Positions 43,418 to 51,800 of a stretch of 64,000 nt of DNA are shown here, one piece after another. The position numbers were made by a program, and so were the translations under genes. Positions within the stretch are counted from its first letter, which is position 1; the number at the start of each line of letters is the position of its first letter. Source of the stretch: AAA044-D11 sp965268555 (GTDB lineage: Bacteria > Actinomycetota > Actinomycetes > Nanopelagicales > Nanopelagicaceae); contig OZ254174.1 of the NCBI GenBank assembly GCA_965268555.1, positions 1,116,001 to 1,180,000 of the forward strand, in the 5' to 3' direction. The notes under the pieces were generated by a model. That model had not been told where the DNA came from. It worked only from the letters and a program-made list of their open reading frames with translations, and did not search any database.

Positions 43418-44644
43418 ATGCGCTCAAAACCAAGCAAGTCAGCCGAACTAATTCTTGCCTCCTTTCCCACGCTTAAGCCGGGCGTGAATTACTTAACTTC
43501 ACTTTCGAAAGGTTCCGAGATATTTGTAGGAATGGCTCATCGTGGGATCTGGCTCGATTCAAATAATTCCAGCGGAACTAATCTGAATAAGCACCTACTT
43601 GAACTTTGTAATGGATCGCATAGCCTGGCAAATATTCACCGGGCCCTCGCCTCGCAATTTGGCGAAGCCCGAGAAGCTGGCGAAGCCCGAGAAGCTGGCG
43701 AAGCTCAAGTGGCTGCTGAGGTCAACGCGATACTTGAACTTTTGGCTAAGGCAAGGTTGCTCGAATTTCGGAGAACTCAATTAATAAACCTTCAAGATTT
43801 AACTGCGCCTATTGTTGCAGCAAGCACTTTAAATTCTGCGAAGAGATTGCGCGCCCAAGAGAATCTAACGACTTGGCACCCCGATGTAAGTATTGATAAC
43901 TGCGCAGCTGATTTGATTGCTGCTCGCCAGCGTTATTCAATAATAATCTTTGGTCATAACCGATTGGCACTAACTCTCTTCACGCTTCTTCAAGCAAGTG
44001 GATTTAGCGCAATTCGATTAATTGATCGCAGTATTTCAAGGAGCGCGGCAGATTCCATTCAAATCGGGCCTGACGAAGTATGCGGATTGGGCATACGAGG
44101 AAGTGATGTTGGAGTCCGTCGCGAGCTTGTTATCGCTGATCTAGCTCGTAATTCAAGGCTATTTCTAGGCGAAGAGAAGGGCTTCCCTGCAAAACCAGAT
44201 TTCATAATCGGAACCGAGCAGATTCCGCAAGAGACTTTGCAACGATGGATGAGTGAGGAGATTGCGCATTTTGCAATCTCTAATTTAATTGAAAACACTA
44301 TCGAGATTGGACCGATTGTTATTCCGGGGAGATCACCTTGTTTAAATTGTTTGAAACTATGGCGCTCTGAGCAATATCCCTACCAACAGGAATTTGAATT
44401 AATCTCCACAATTAAAAGCTTAGAAATCCCCTCCGCCCAAGTTGCTGCTATCTCTGGAATGGTGGCCATCGCGGTTATCGAATATTTCGCTGCCCTCGAA
44501 GTTGGATCCAATTCAATCGGCAAGAATTTAGTTGGGGTCACCAGAGTTTTAGATTTATTTGATCCGATGAACCCTGATAATTCTATAAATACAAATACTT
44601 ACTGGCAACCACATGGTTTGTGTGGCTGCCAGCAACTAATTTGA
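43418..44644 (+). CDS. ThiF/E1-like protein of the TOMM cyclodehydratase family
   Basis: The ATG at 43418 ('MRSKPSKSAELIL') gives 408 residues; earlier starts lie in the terminator hairpin. The N-terminal 130 residues are helical and contain a short in-frame 18-bp repeat (GEAREA). The rest is an E1-like fold: 'YSIIIFGHNRLALTLFTLLQ' (Rossmann), 'IVIPGRSPCLNCLKLWRSEQ' with a CxxC, and a C-terminal 'HGLCGCQQ' supplying the other zinc cysteines. Such proteins bind the leader of azole-type RiPP precursors in TOMM clusters, but a stand-alone copy near WhiB7/UvrD is common in actinobacteria. No YcaO partner is nearby. Confidence 0.8.
   Translation: MRSKPSKSAELILASFPTLKPGVNYLTSLSKGSEIFVGMAHRGIWLDSNNSSGTNLNKHLLELCNGSHSLANIHRALASQFGEAREAGEAREAGEAQVAAEVNAILELLAKARLLEFRRTQLINLQDLTAPIVAASTLNSAKRLRAQENLTTWHPDVSIDNCAADLIAARQRYSIIIFGHNRLALTLFTLLQASGFSAIRLIDRSISRSAADSIQIGPDEVCGLGIRGSDVGVRRELVIADLARNSRLFLGEEKGFPAKPDFIIGTEQIPQETLQRWMSEEIAHFAISNLIENTIEIGPIVIPGRSPCLNCLKLWRSEQYPYQQEFELISTIKSLEIPSAQVAAISGMVAIAVIEYFAALEVGSNSIGKNLVGVTRVLDLFDPMNPDNSINTNTYWQPHGLCGCQQLI
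43661..43705 (+). repeat. 18-bp in-frame tandem repeat in the ThiF-like gene
   Basis: ggcgaagcccgagaagct occurs twice in succession, followed by half a copy. It encodes GEAREA units and keeps the frame. Confidence 0.92.
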
Positions 44645-44670
44645 ACTGCAACTAATTTGATAAAAGTTAC

Positions 44671-45048
44671 TTAAGAAGCTAGCGCGGCCTCGACCTCGCT
44701 AGTAGAGCTCTCTAACTTTTCTAGACGTTCTAGACGTTCTAGACGTGGGCGACCTGGTGCGCGCTTTGTTTGGATGACTTTGCCATCTTCAAACAATTCA
44801 CCGCCCCAAACTCCGCATGGTTCGCTTCTAGATAGCGCACCTTCTAAACAGGCGGCGCGCATTGGACACTCACCGCAAAGAGCCTTGGCATACGAAATTT
44901 CGGCTTGGCTCTCGGCGAAGAAGGTCTCTGGGTCTGCCTGATGGCAGGGAAGCTTCGTTGCTGAATCTGCAAAAGCAGTTACACCAATCTTTGCATCTGG
45001 GCCTTGGGCCCAACCCGGTACTAATAGTTCGCTGAAGAGAACAGTCAC
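44671..45048 (-). CDS. whiB7: WhiB7-like Fe-S transcriptional regulator
   Basis: The GTG at 45048 ('MTVLFSELL') is chosen because ggagg lies 8 nt before it; it gives 125 residues (a GTG at 45057 is possible but leaves no spacing). Fe-S cysteines follow the pattern C-x22-C-x2-C-x5-C ('LPCHQADPETFF', 'ALCGECPMRAAC'), with 'CGVWGGEL' after them and an AT-hook 'GRPRLERL' near the C-terminus, the hallmark of WhiB7. In mycobacteria it activates intrinsic antibiotic-resistance genes. The C-terminus includes RLERLEKLE from a 9-bp repeat. It is next to uvrD, as in mycobacteria. Confidence 0.9.
   Translation of the reverse strand: MTVLFSELLVPGWAQGPDAKIGVTAFADSATKLPCHQADPETFFAESQAEISYAKALCGECPMRAACLEGALSRSEPCGVWGGELFEDGKVIQTKRAPGRPRLERLERLEKLESSTSEVEAALAS
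44719..44745. repeat. 9-bp in-frame tandem repeat in whiB7, three copies
   Basis: ttctagacg repeats three times. It encodes the RLE units just after the AT-hook. Confidence 0.9.
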
Positions 45049-45055
45049 TGTTCTC
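45037..45055. promoter_or_regulatory. Perfect 19-bp palindrome at the whiB7 start
   Basis: gagaacagtcactgttctc has 9-bp arms around one central base. It covers the whiB7 start codon and ribosome-binding region. In RNA it could form a start-blocking hairpin; in DNA it could be an operator. Confidence 0.55.
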
Positions 45056-45087
45056 ACCTCCGTCTTTTCTCGTTTGTCTTTCTCTTG

Positions 45088-45114
45088 TTTGGTTAGTTTG
45101 GTTAGTTTGGTTAG
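45088..45114. repeat. 9-bp tandem repeat in the whiB7 leader, three copies
   Basis: tttggttag repeats three times between the leader terminator and the whiB7 start; non-coding. Confidence 0.88.
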
Positions 45115-45131
45115 TTGATCTTCTAGTGGGA

Positions 45132-45175
45132 TAAAAGCAAAAGGGCCGCGAATCCTTTGAAAGGATTTGCGGCCC
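45132..45175 (-). terminator. Intrinsic terminator in the whiB7 leader
   Basis: On the minus strand GGGCCGC-x-AAUCCUU pairs with AAGGAUU-x-GCGGCCC (14 pairs, one mismatch, 3-nt loop), followed by TTTTGCTTTTA. It lies between the 56-aa leader ORF and whiB7, so it must be bypassed for whiB7 transcription unless a promoter lies after it. Confidence 0.85.
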
Positions 45176-45187
45176 TGGGGCTTTTAG

Positions 45188-45205
45188 CTATCGGTTAGCC
45201 GATAG
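45188..45205. promoter_or_regulatory. Stem-loop over the stop codon of the leader ORF
   Basis: ctatcgg-ttag-ccgatag is a perfect 7-bp hairpin with a 4-nt loop that contains the stop codon of the 56-aa ORF. It may be part of an attenuation switch with the terminator 13 bp downstream. Confidence 0.5.
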
Positions 45206-45365
45206 AGCTCCAGGATCCGCGCTTTGCATAGGCTGCATAATTGGCAGCGAAGGCAAAATGCTTATGTGTTGAAGGCTTATTGGTTGTATTAGCCACAGAA
45301 AAACGCGAAGTAGACACAGCGGCGATACCGCGTGTGCCTGTTGTAAATTCGAGCTTCTGTGACAT
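45195..45365 (-). CDS. Small Ser/Thr-rich ORF upstream of whiB7 (leader peptide candidate)
   Basis: A 56-residue reading from the ATG at 45365 ('MSQKLEFTTGTRGIAAVSTS' to '...AYAKRGSWSSIG'). It is protein-like: Ser/Thr-rich, no Cys, with aromatic residues near the end. No ribosome-binding site is evident; a GTG at 45389 would add eight residues. An overlapping frame reads as a Cys/Leu-rich ORF and is less likely. In mycobacteria and streptomycetes whiB7/wblC leaders contain a uORF and terminator; the arrangement here matches. Whether it acts as a sensor peptide or as an independent protein is unresolved. Confidence 0.55.
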   Translation of the reverse strand: MSQKLEFTTGTRGIAAVSTSRFSVANTTNKPSTHKHFAFAANYAAYAKRGSWSSIG

Positions 45366-45426
45366 GTCGAGAAGGGTAACCCACGCCACATCCCTTTTGC
45401 AAATTAATTAATTGGCTAAAAGTAAA

Positions 45427-47118
45427 TTACAGAATGCCGCTTAAGAATGGGCTTGGAGTTCCCGAGTAGGAAAGATGTAGCTCGCTCTTTGCACGCGTAA
45501 GGCCCACATAAAAAAGCCTGCGCTCTTCTTCAACATCGTTACCCATTGGTAACACGCCATCGCTAACCCCGGCCAAGAAAACGTGATCCCACTCCAAGCC
45601 CTTTGCAGCATGCAGGGTTGAGAGAACTACGCCAGGAAGTGTGGGTGGATTGTTCTGTTCGGCCCGATCCTCTAATTCGCGGAGATAAGTTCGAAGTGTT
45701 AATTGGGTACCTGCGGCGGCACCTTCTTCTTGCATCGATTTAGCTAAGGCCAGAAAGGCGTGCACATAATCTGTTTCACCAAAGGGGCGCAGAACATCTA
45801 CTAAATCCGTGTACCAACTACCGCCCTCACTTGGAAGAACTGATGCACTTCTAATAACTCGCATGGCATCTCTAACATCTACGCGCTCGAAGAACTTCTC
45901 TGAAGTTTTTATCTGGGAATCAATTCCAGCGGCTCGAAGTTCGCGTTCAAAGATATCTAACTGGGAATTTGTACGCGTCAAAATTGCCACTTCAACATGC
46001 TCGCCAGCCCGGGCCCGAAGTTCTGCAATCTTTTTTGCAATTGAACTTGCCTCCCCCGCATTGGATTCAAATTTGGCAATCTCTGGCTTTGCACCATGTT
46101 CATTCATTGAAGCTAGTTCATGGCCATGTTCACCAATCATTCCGCCTTGACGCAAAATTGCATTTGCAGTTCCGATAATTTCTGGCGTGGATCTGTAGCC
46201 ACGAGATAGTCGAATTACTTGGGCGTTTGGAAAGCGTTTTGTGAAACCAAGTAGAAATGATGAGCTAGCGCCCGCAAATGAATAAATCGTTTGTGCGGCA
46301 TCGCCAACAACGCAGATATCTTCGCGATTGCCCAGCCACAAATTTAGGAGTCGTTGTTGTAGGGGCGAAACATCCTGATATTCATCTACTGTGAAATATC
46401 GATACTGATCACGAACACGTTCGCGAACATCGCGATCCTCTTCCAACATTCCGACTGTTAGAAGTAGTACATCCTCAAAATCAATTGCTCGCTCTTGTCT
46501 TTTAAGAGTTTCGTATGCTTGGTAAACTTTGGAGATACCTTCGAAGTTCGCCTTATCTGGTTTGTTATTTGGAATTCGAAGTGTGCGACCTGCGCCAAGT
46601 GCGGATTCAACATATTCATCGGGTGAAATTTCTAGAACTTTTGCCCATTCAATTTCACTTGCGATTTCGCGAAGGGTTGAGGTTTGGGGGGCGAGTCCGG
46701 AATCGGTACGACTAAGTGCCTCTGCAATCGCACCAGACTTCATAGTTAAGAGCGATGGAAATGCGCCACCAAAAGAGTAGGGCCAGAAATACATCAACTG
46801 CTTTATTGCTGCGGAGTGGAATGTTCTAGCTGTTGCATTTGGAATTCCCAGGCCGCGCAATCTGGCACGCATCTCGCCAGCAGCTCGTGCAGTAAATGTT
46901 AACGCCAAGGTTTTGCTGGAATCGGTTACCCCAATTGCAATTGCATATGCGATGCGATGTGTAATTACTCGTGTCTTACCGGTTCCAGCTCCAGCAATTA
47001 CGCAGACCGGACCGCGGACCGCAGTTACAACTTCGCGTTGTTCTGGATCTAGCGCCTCAAGAATTTGATCGACGCTAGCTGCCGGCATCTTCGCCCGCTT
47101 TTTCGCTCCAAAACTCAA
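45427..47118 (-). CDS. uvrD2: UvrD/Rep-type superfamily 1 helicase (UvrD2-like)
   Basis: This 563-residue protein has Walker A 'GAGTGKTRVITHRIAYAI', motif Ia 'LALTFTARAAGEMRARL', motif II 'YFTVDEYQDVSPLQQ', motif III 'DAAQTIYSFAGA', motif IV 'IRLSRGYRST', motif V 'STLHAAKGLEWDHVFL' and motif VI 'RRLFYVGLTRAKSEL'. It unwinds DNA 3'-5'. By position it is the mycobacterial UvrD2 ortholog (~700 aa), but it ends soon after motif VI and lacks the C-terminal HRDC domain. An internal ATG at 47091 could be the start. It overlaps nudC by 44 bp. Confidence 0.92.
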   Translation of the reverse strand: MSFGAKKRAKMPAASVDQILEALDPEQREVVTAVRGPVCVIAGAGTGKTRVITHRIAYAIAIGVTDSSKTLALTFTARAAGEMRARLRGLGIPNATARTFHSAAIKQLMYFWPYSFGGAFPSLLTMKSGAIAEALSRTDSGLAPQTSTLREIASEIEWAKVLEISPDEYVESALGAGRTLRIPNNKPDKANFEGISKVYQAYETLKRQERAIDFEDVLLLTVGMLEEDRDVRERVRDQYRYFTVDEYQDVSPLQQRLLNLWLGNREDICVVGDAAQTIYSFAGASSSFLLGFTKRFPNAQVIRLSRGYRSTPEIIGTANAILRQGGMIGEHGHELASMNEHGAKPEIAKFESNAGEASSIAKKIAELRARAGEHVEVAILTRTNSQLDIFERELRAAGIDSQIKTSEKFFERVDVRDAMRVIRSASVLPSEGGSWYTDLVDVLRPFGETDYVHAFLALAKSMQEEGAAAGTQLTLRTYLRELEDRAEQNNPPTLPGVVLSTLHAAKGLEWDHVFLAGVSDGVLPMGNDVEEERRLFYVGLTRAKSELHLSYSGTPSPFLSGIL

Positions 47119-47998
47119 TCATTTTGCGCGCAACGCTCATACTTGGGGGGAGAGTTAGTGATCCATCAGCGATTGCTTCACGCATCTCATCGCGGCTCAA
47201 CCAGCGGATCTCTTCGATCTCTTCGCCATCGGCTATTGCTTCATCTGGATTTATAGCAACTGCAGAAAATGAAATCATGATTGATGCTGGAAAGGGCCAA
47301 GGCTGAGAACCTAAATAAGTTATATCTTTTAACTTAACTCCAGACTCTTCTAAAACTTCGCGCAGAACAGTCTGTTCAAATGATTCACCAGGTTCAACAA
47401 AACCAGCGAAGCAAGAGAATCTACGCTCTGGCCAAATTTTCTGCCGGCCAAGCAAAATTCGATCGCTTGCATCTTTTACGAGAACAATTACGGCGCCATC
47501 AGTTCTTGGATAATGTTCTGAACCATCTGACGTGCATTTGCGAAGCGAGCCGCCATTGGCACTTATCGTTGGTTGGCCGCATCTTGCACAGAATTGATGT
47601 GAGTGATGCCAATTCGCAATCGCCTGAGTATGTATTGCAAGACCCATTTCTAATTGCGATAAAAAATCACCTAAGGTTCGCAGTGTCTGATAATTCTCTA
47701 GCAATTCAAAGTTTTCAAAATCTTCGGCATCACTGCACCAGGCAAAATATGAGATTCCCTTGTCGATGCCTAGGAATAACTCTTCACCATGTGCGAAGCC
47801 GGAATTCTTGCGAAGTTCAACAATCTGTTCTGCGCTCTGGAAATCCAATTCATTATTGGAGTTAACTCGAAATTTTCCGGAAGCAAAGTGCAAGATGCGG
47901 GCGCTCTTCCAGAGCTTGGCTAATTCATCAGGTTTTAGTCGAAGCTCGCCGGCACGGTCCACCGCTTCACTCGCCAATGGCAGCTTCAAAACATTCAC
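47075..47998 (-). CDS. nudC: NAD+ diphosphatase NudC, zinc ligand set incomplete
   Basis: This 307-residue protein hydrolyses NAD(H) and can deNAD-cap RNA. The Nudix box is 'GFVEPGESFEQTVLREVLEE' with downstream 'SGV', and 'SQPWPFPASIMISF' is the NADH-specific motif. The zinc ribbon has 'CARCGQPT' then 'RKCTSDGSEHYPRTD', where the usual fourth Cys (CxxC) is Asp. An incomplete ribbon is therefore likely. It lies between uvrD and the EEP gene. Confidence 0.92.
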   Translation of the reverse strand: MNVLKLPLASEAVDRAGELRLKPDELAKLWKSARILHFASGKFRVNSNNELDFQSAEQIVELRKNSGFAHGEELFLGIDKGISYFAWCSDAEDFENFELLENYQTLRTLGDFLSQLEMGLAIHTQAIANWHHSHQFCARCGQPTISANGGSLRKCTSDGSEHYPRTDGAVIVLVKDASDRILLGRQKIWPERRFSCFAGFVEPGESFEQTVLREVLEESGVKLKDITYLGSQPWPFPASIMISFSAVAINPDEAIADGEEIEEIRWLSRDEMREAIADGSLTLPPSMSVARKMIEFWSEKAGEDAGS

Positions 47999-48064
47999 CC
48001 GCCGACCTTACTAGGGCAGGCAAATCACAGCGAGCCAGCGGCAAAAGCCTTATAAAGTGAGCAG

Positions 48065-48856
48065 ATGCGCCTTACTTCCTGGAACTTGTTACATGGGCAG
48101 GGTGCGCAAAATTTCAAAGAAATTGCCCATGTGTTAAATGTTGGTAGCTCGGATTTTCTAATTGGAGTTCAGGAAGTAGATGCTTATCAGGATAGGTCAG
48201 ATCAGCAATTCCAAGTTGCCGAACTTGCAAGTGAACTAGGTGCTCAAAATTTCGCTTTCGCCAGATGTGTGATTGGAACTCCTGGTTTTAAGTGGCGGCG
48301 GCTTCGAAAAAATGAGCCCTTGCTGATTACAAATACTTGGCAAATTACAGATGATAAGCCAGCCTCTTATGGAATTGGAATTATTACAAATATTCCAGTG
48401 ACCAAATGGGAGACCCTTGCTCTTGGTAAATCCCCGATAGGACTTCCGCTGGCATTTCCTGCGGATACCAATAGCAAGAAAATAAGGTTTATTTATGTGA
48501 AGGATGAACCAAGATATGCAATTGCGGCTGTGCTTGAAAATGGTTGGACAGTTGTAAACACTCATCTCTCCTTTGTTCCGATAATTAATTTGATTCAGCT
48601 TTTTCGCATAAAGCGCTGGCTATCGAAGATGCCAGGAAAACATATTTTGCTAGGCGATTTGAATCTGCCATTTAATATTCCAGTCAAGTTTTCAAAGTGG
48701 AAATCCTTAAATCAAGTTGCAAGCTATCCAACCTGGCAGCCAAAGATTCAATTTGATTATATTTTGAGCCAGAGCGCTGCAAATAATTTGGTGAATCCGG
48801 TCTTCATTAAAAGCGAGATCAGCGATCACTTACCGGTAACGATTGAAATTAACTGA
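48065..48856 (+). CDS. Endonuclease/exonuclease/phosphatase family protein
   Basis: This 263-residue protein opens with 'MRLTSWNLLHGQGAQ' (Asn of the EEP fold), then 'IGVQEVDAYQ' with the metal-binding Glu, 'VVNTHLSFVP', 'KHILLGDLNLPF' with the Asp-Asn pair and 'SEISDHLPVTIEI' with Asp-His. It cleaves a phosphodiester or phosphomonoester bond; the target could be DNA, RNA or a lipid. No signal peptide. Its end overlaps the convergent adnB gene by 31 bp. Confidence 0.9.
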   Translation: MRLTSWNLLHGQGAQNFKEIAHVLNVGSSDFLIGVQEVDAYQDRSDQQFQVAELASELGAQNFAFARCVIGTPGFKWRRLRKNEPLLITNTWQITDDKPASYGIGIITNIPVTKWETLALGKSPIGLPLAFPADTNSKKIRFIYVKDEPRYAIAAVLENGWTVVNTHLSFVPIINLIQLFRIKRWLSKMPGKHILLGDLNLPFNIPVKFSKWKSLNQVASYPTWQPKIQFDYILSQSAANNLVNPVFIKSEISDHLPVTIEIN

Positions 48857-51800
48857 TCTTCGCTAAGTAGATCTGCTGGCCGAACCGTTTCATTGGACCC
48901 AACATAGTGAAAAGCCGCGCTGATATTTTCAAGTGGAACTTTAAATAGTTTCGAGTAGGCCAAGCGATACATTGCTAATTGAATTGCGGCCGCAGCTAAA
49001 TCATCACCACTCTTCGCTTTGCCAGTTTTCCAGTCAACAACTTCATAGTTGCCATTAGCCTCATAAACCGCATCTATTCGCCCACGCAGCAAGACCCCGC
49101 CCAATACTGTTTCGAAGGGAACTTCAATTCCACCAGGAGCCGGATCGCGCTTTGCCCAATCACTTGCAAGCCACTTTGTCTTCAACTCTTCTAATGGAAG
49201 TTCATCGGGATCATTCTGTGCAACATCTAAAGCTTCGTCATCTAAAACTTGTGGATCTTTATACTGCGCTTCAATCCATAAGTGAAAAGCTGTTCCACGT
49301 CTTGCATATTTATCAATGTGATTCGGCATTGGGCGTCGGATATTCAAAGCTAACTCATCTGGGTCCTTTGCTAAATTTACCAGCGTTGAGACAGACATCC
49401 GAGTTGGCAAATTAACACTTAAGCCCTTTTTACGCGCCCCAACTTCAGTGATGATTGCAATTGCATCATTTGCCAAACTAATTTCTTCCGGAGTTTTCGC
49501 AACGCTAAGGAGTTCTGCTGGATCTTTAAATGGTTGCAACTTTGAGATGTAATCTACGGTTTCTTTAACCACTTCACTGCGCGCAGATTTAACTGGCCAA
49601 CTTCCAGTTCGTGGACTTGTACGAGTTGGATTTTCCGTAGTTGGCTTCGCCATTTCAAATAGCTTATTCTTTGAATCAATCTCATCGACAGTACTTTCAA
49701 AGAGGTTATAAAGTGAACTCGCCGAAACCGAATCCATACCATTGCCAAACCAAGAAGCAGTTGCTAACAAACTGATCTTCGCCCGAGTAAATGCGACATA
49801 AGCTAACCGCCACTCTTCTTCCGCCCTGCGCTTTTTCCACGACTCTTTAACAACATCTAAGGCTTTGCGAACTTCGACATGCTTTGGGCCATTGGAAGGG
49901 AATACGAAATCATCGAATTGTGTGCCATCACCACGAAGGGCAATTGGAAGTGCAGCAGAATTTGATGTCCAGAGATCAAGACCTTTGCCTTCACTTGGGA
50001 AGTTTTCAGTAACTAAACCAGGGACGGCGACAAAATCCCACTCTGAACCCTTTGCGGCATGGACTGTGAGAATTTGAACAGCATGCTTATTAGCGGCGAC
50101 AGATACTGGTTTGAGCCCACCCTCTTCAGAGTCGGCAATCTTTAGCCAATCTAAGAAGGTGGAGATAGTTCCACCACTTCGCTGGAACTTTGCTGCTTCA
50201 TCTAGGAAGGCATCTAAATGTTTGCGTCCTTGCGCGTAACCATCGCGAACCATTACCTCGGTATCTAAGAATAAGAAACGCTCGGCTTCCATAATGGCAT
50301 CGGTAATTGATCCCACTAAATATCTGCGAAGTTCACGCAACTCTTTCGAAAACTTGAGCAACCTGGCATATCCAACTTCTGAGAAATAGGACTTTGGTGC
50401 TTTCTCAAAAACTTCTAGCGCTTCGATGGCGCTGCCGATTGCAAAATCTTCAGCTTCCATCATCTCAGGATTAGGAGCTTCCATTAATTTGCCAACGCTC
50501 TTACTTAGCGACTCATCGAAATTCGCAACTAGAGATCTAGAGAATTTTCCGAGTCCTGCTAAATCTTTAGGACCTAGCGCAAGTCTTGGTCCGGTAAGCA
50601 AACGCATTAGCGAGCTACCGTTCTCTGGGAAAGTTAGCGTTCTAAGAAGCGCCAAAATATCTGCAACTTCCGGTACATGAATTAAGCCACCAAGCCCAAC
50701 AACTTCTACTGGAATATTTTTTGCACGAAGCGCTTGTTCAATCTCACCAATATATTTACGGGATCTAACTAAGACCGCAAATGTTTGCGGATCATCAGGG
50801 TCGGCTGTGCGCTCTGGTGCAAACCAGTGCTTCTCAAAGTGCTCAGCAATTCCCATTGCCTCCATCTGCAGAGTTTCATATTGGCCACAGAGAATCTCGC
50901 CCTTGCCAGCGCCCTTACGCAATTTGAGTCGTTTCACACTTGCGGCTGCGCCGCCACGCCCAACGATTAATTCACCAATCTTGTCGACAGTTCTGTTTGC
51001 GATTTCAAGAATGTTCTCGTCATTTCGCCAAGTAGTTAAAAGGTTATGTTCTATGCACTTGGCGCCACTCTTGCCAATGAAATGCTTTCCGAAGGTATCG
51101 AGGGTCTGGGCGCTAGCGCTGCGCCACCCGTAAATCGCTTGGTTTGGGTCTCCCACTGCTGTTACAGCATGGCCTTGGCCGAAGAGCGCGGATAAGAACT
51201 TAACTTGGCTAACCGATGTGTCTTGATATTCATCAAGTAGCACAATCTTAAATTTACTTCGCTCGTTATCAATTATTTCCTGGCCAAAACCTTCGGTTAC
51301 CAATTTTGCGGCAAGTGCCATCTGATCATTAAAGGTCAGAAGACCGCGCTCAAATCTATATCGCTCGTACTCCTCAATCATGGGAAGAATTGCCAAGCGT
51401 TCTCTAAGTGAAGAAGCTAAATCACGGACCGGATCATTTGATTGGGAATCTGTGATTGTAGAAAATTTCCCAAGTAACACTTCACAGAAATTGCGAACTT
51501 GTTCAGTAGTGACTCCATGTTCGCCAAGTGCACCAGATAAGGCCATAACTTTATCTACAATCGTTTTTGCAGAATGGGTTATGTCGCTGCTATTTGTAGC
51601 CTCGCTTGCGAAATTATTAACAATGTTATTTGCAATCTGCCAAGCTGCCGCTTCACCAATTGGATCGGCACTGGCATCGACTCCCATTCGTATTGCATGT
51701 TCTGATAAAACTCGACCGGCATATGCATGATAGGTAGAGACTGTTACCGCAATATCTAATTCATTTTTGGTCTCTGGATTATTAGGGAGCAGACCAATCT

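Noticed and set aside
45188..45391. 67-aa minus-strand ORF in the whiB7 leader
   Set aside because: Overlaps the Ser/Thr-rich ORF in another frame and has a less protein-like composition (many Cys, Leu and Pro).
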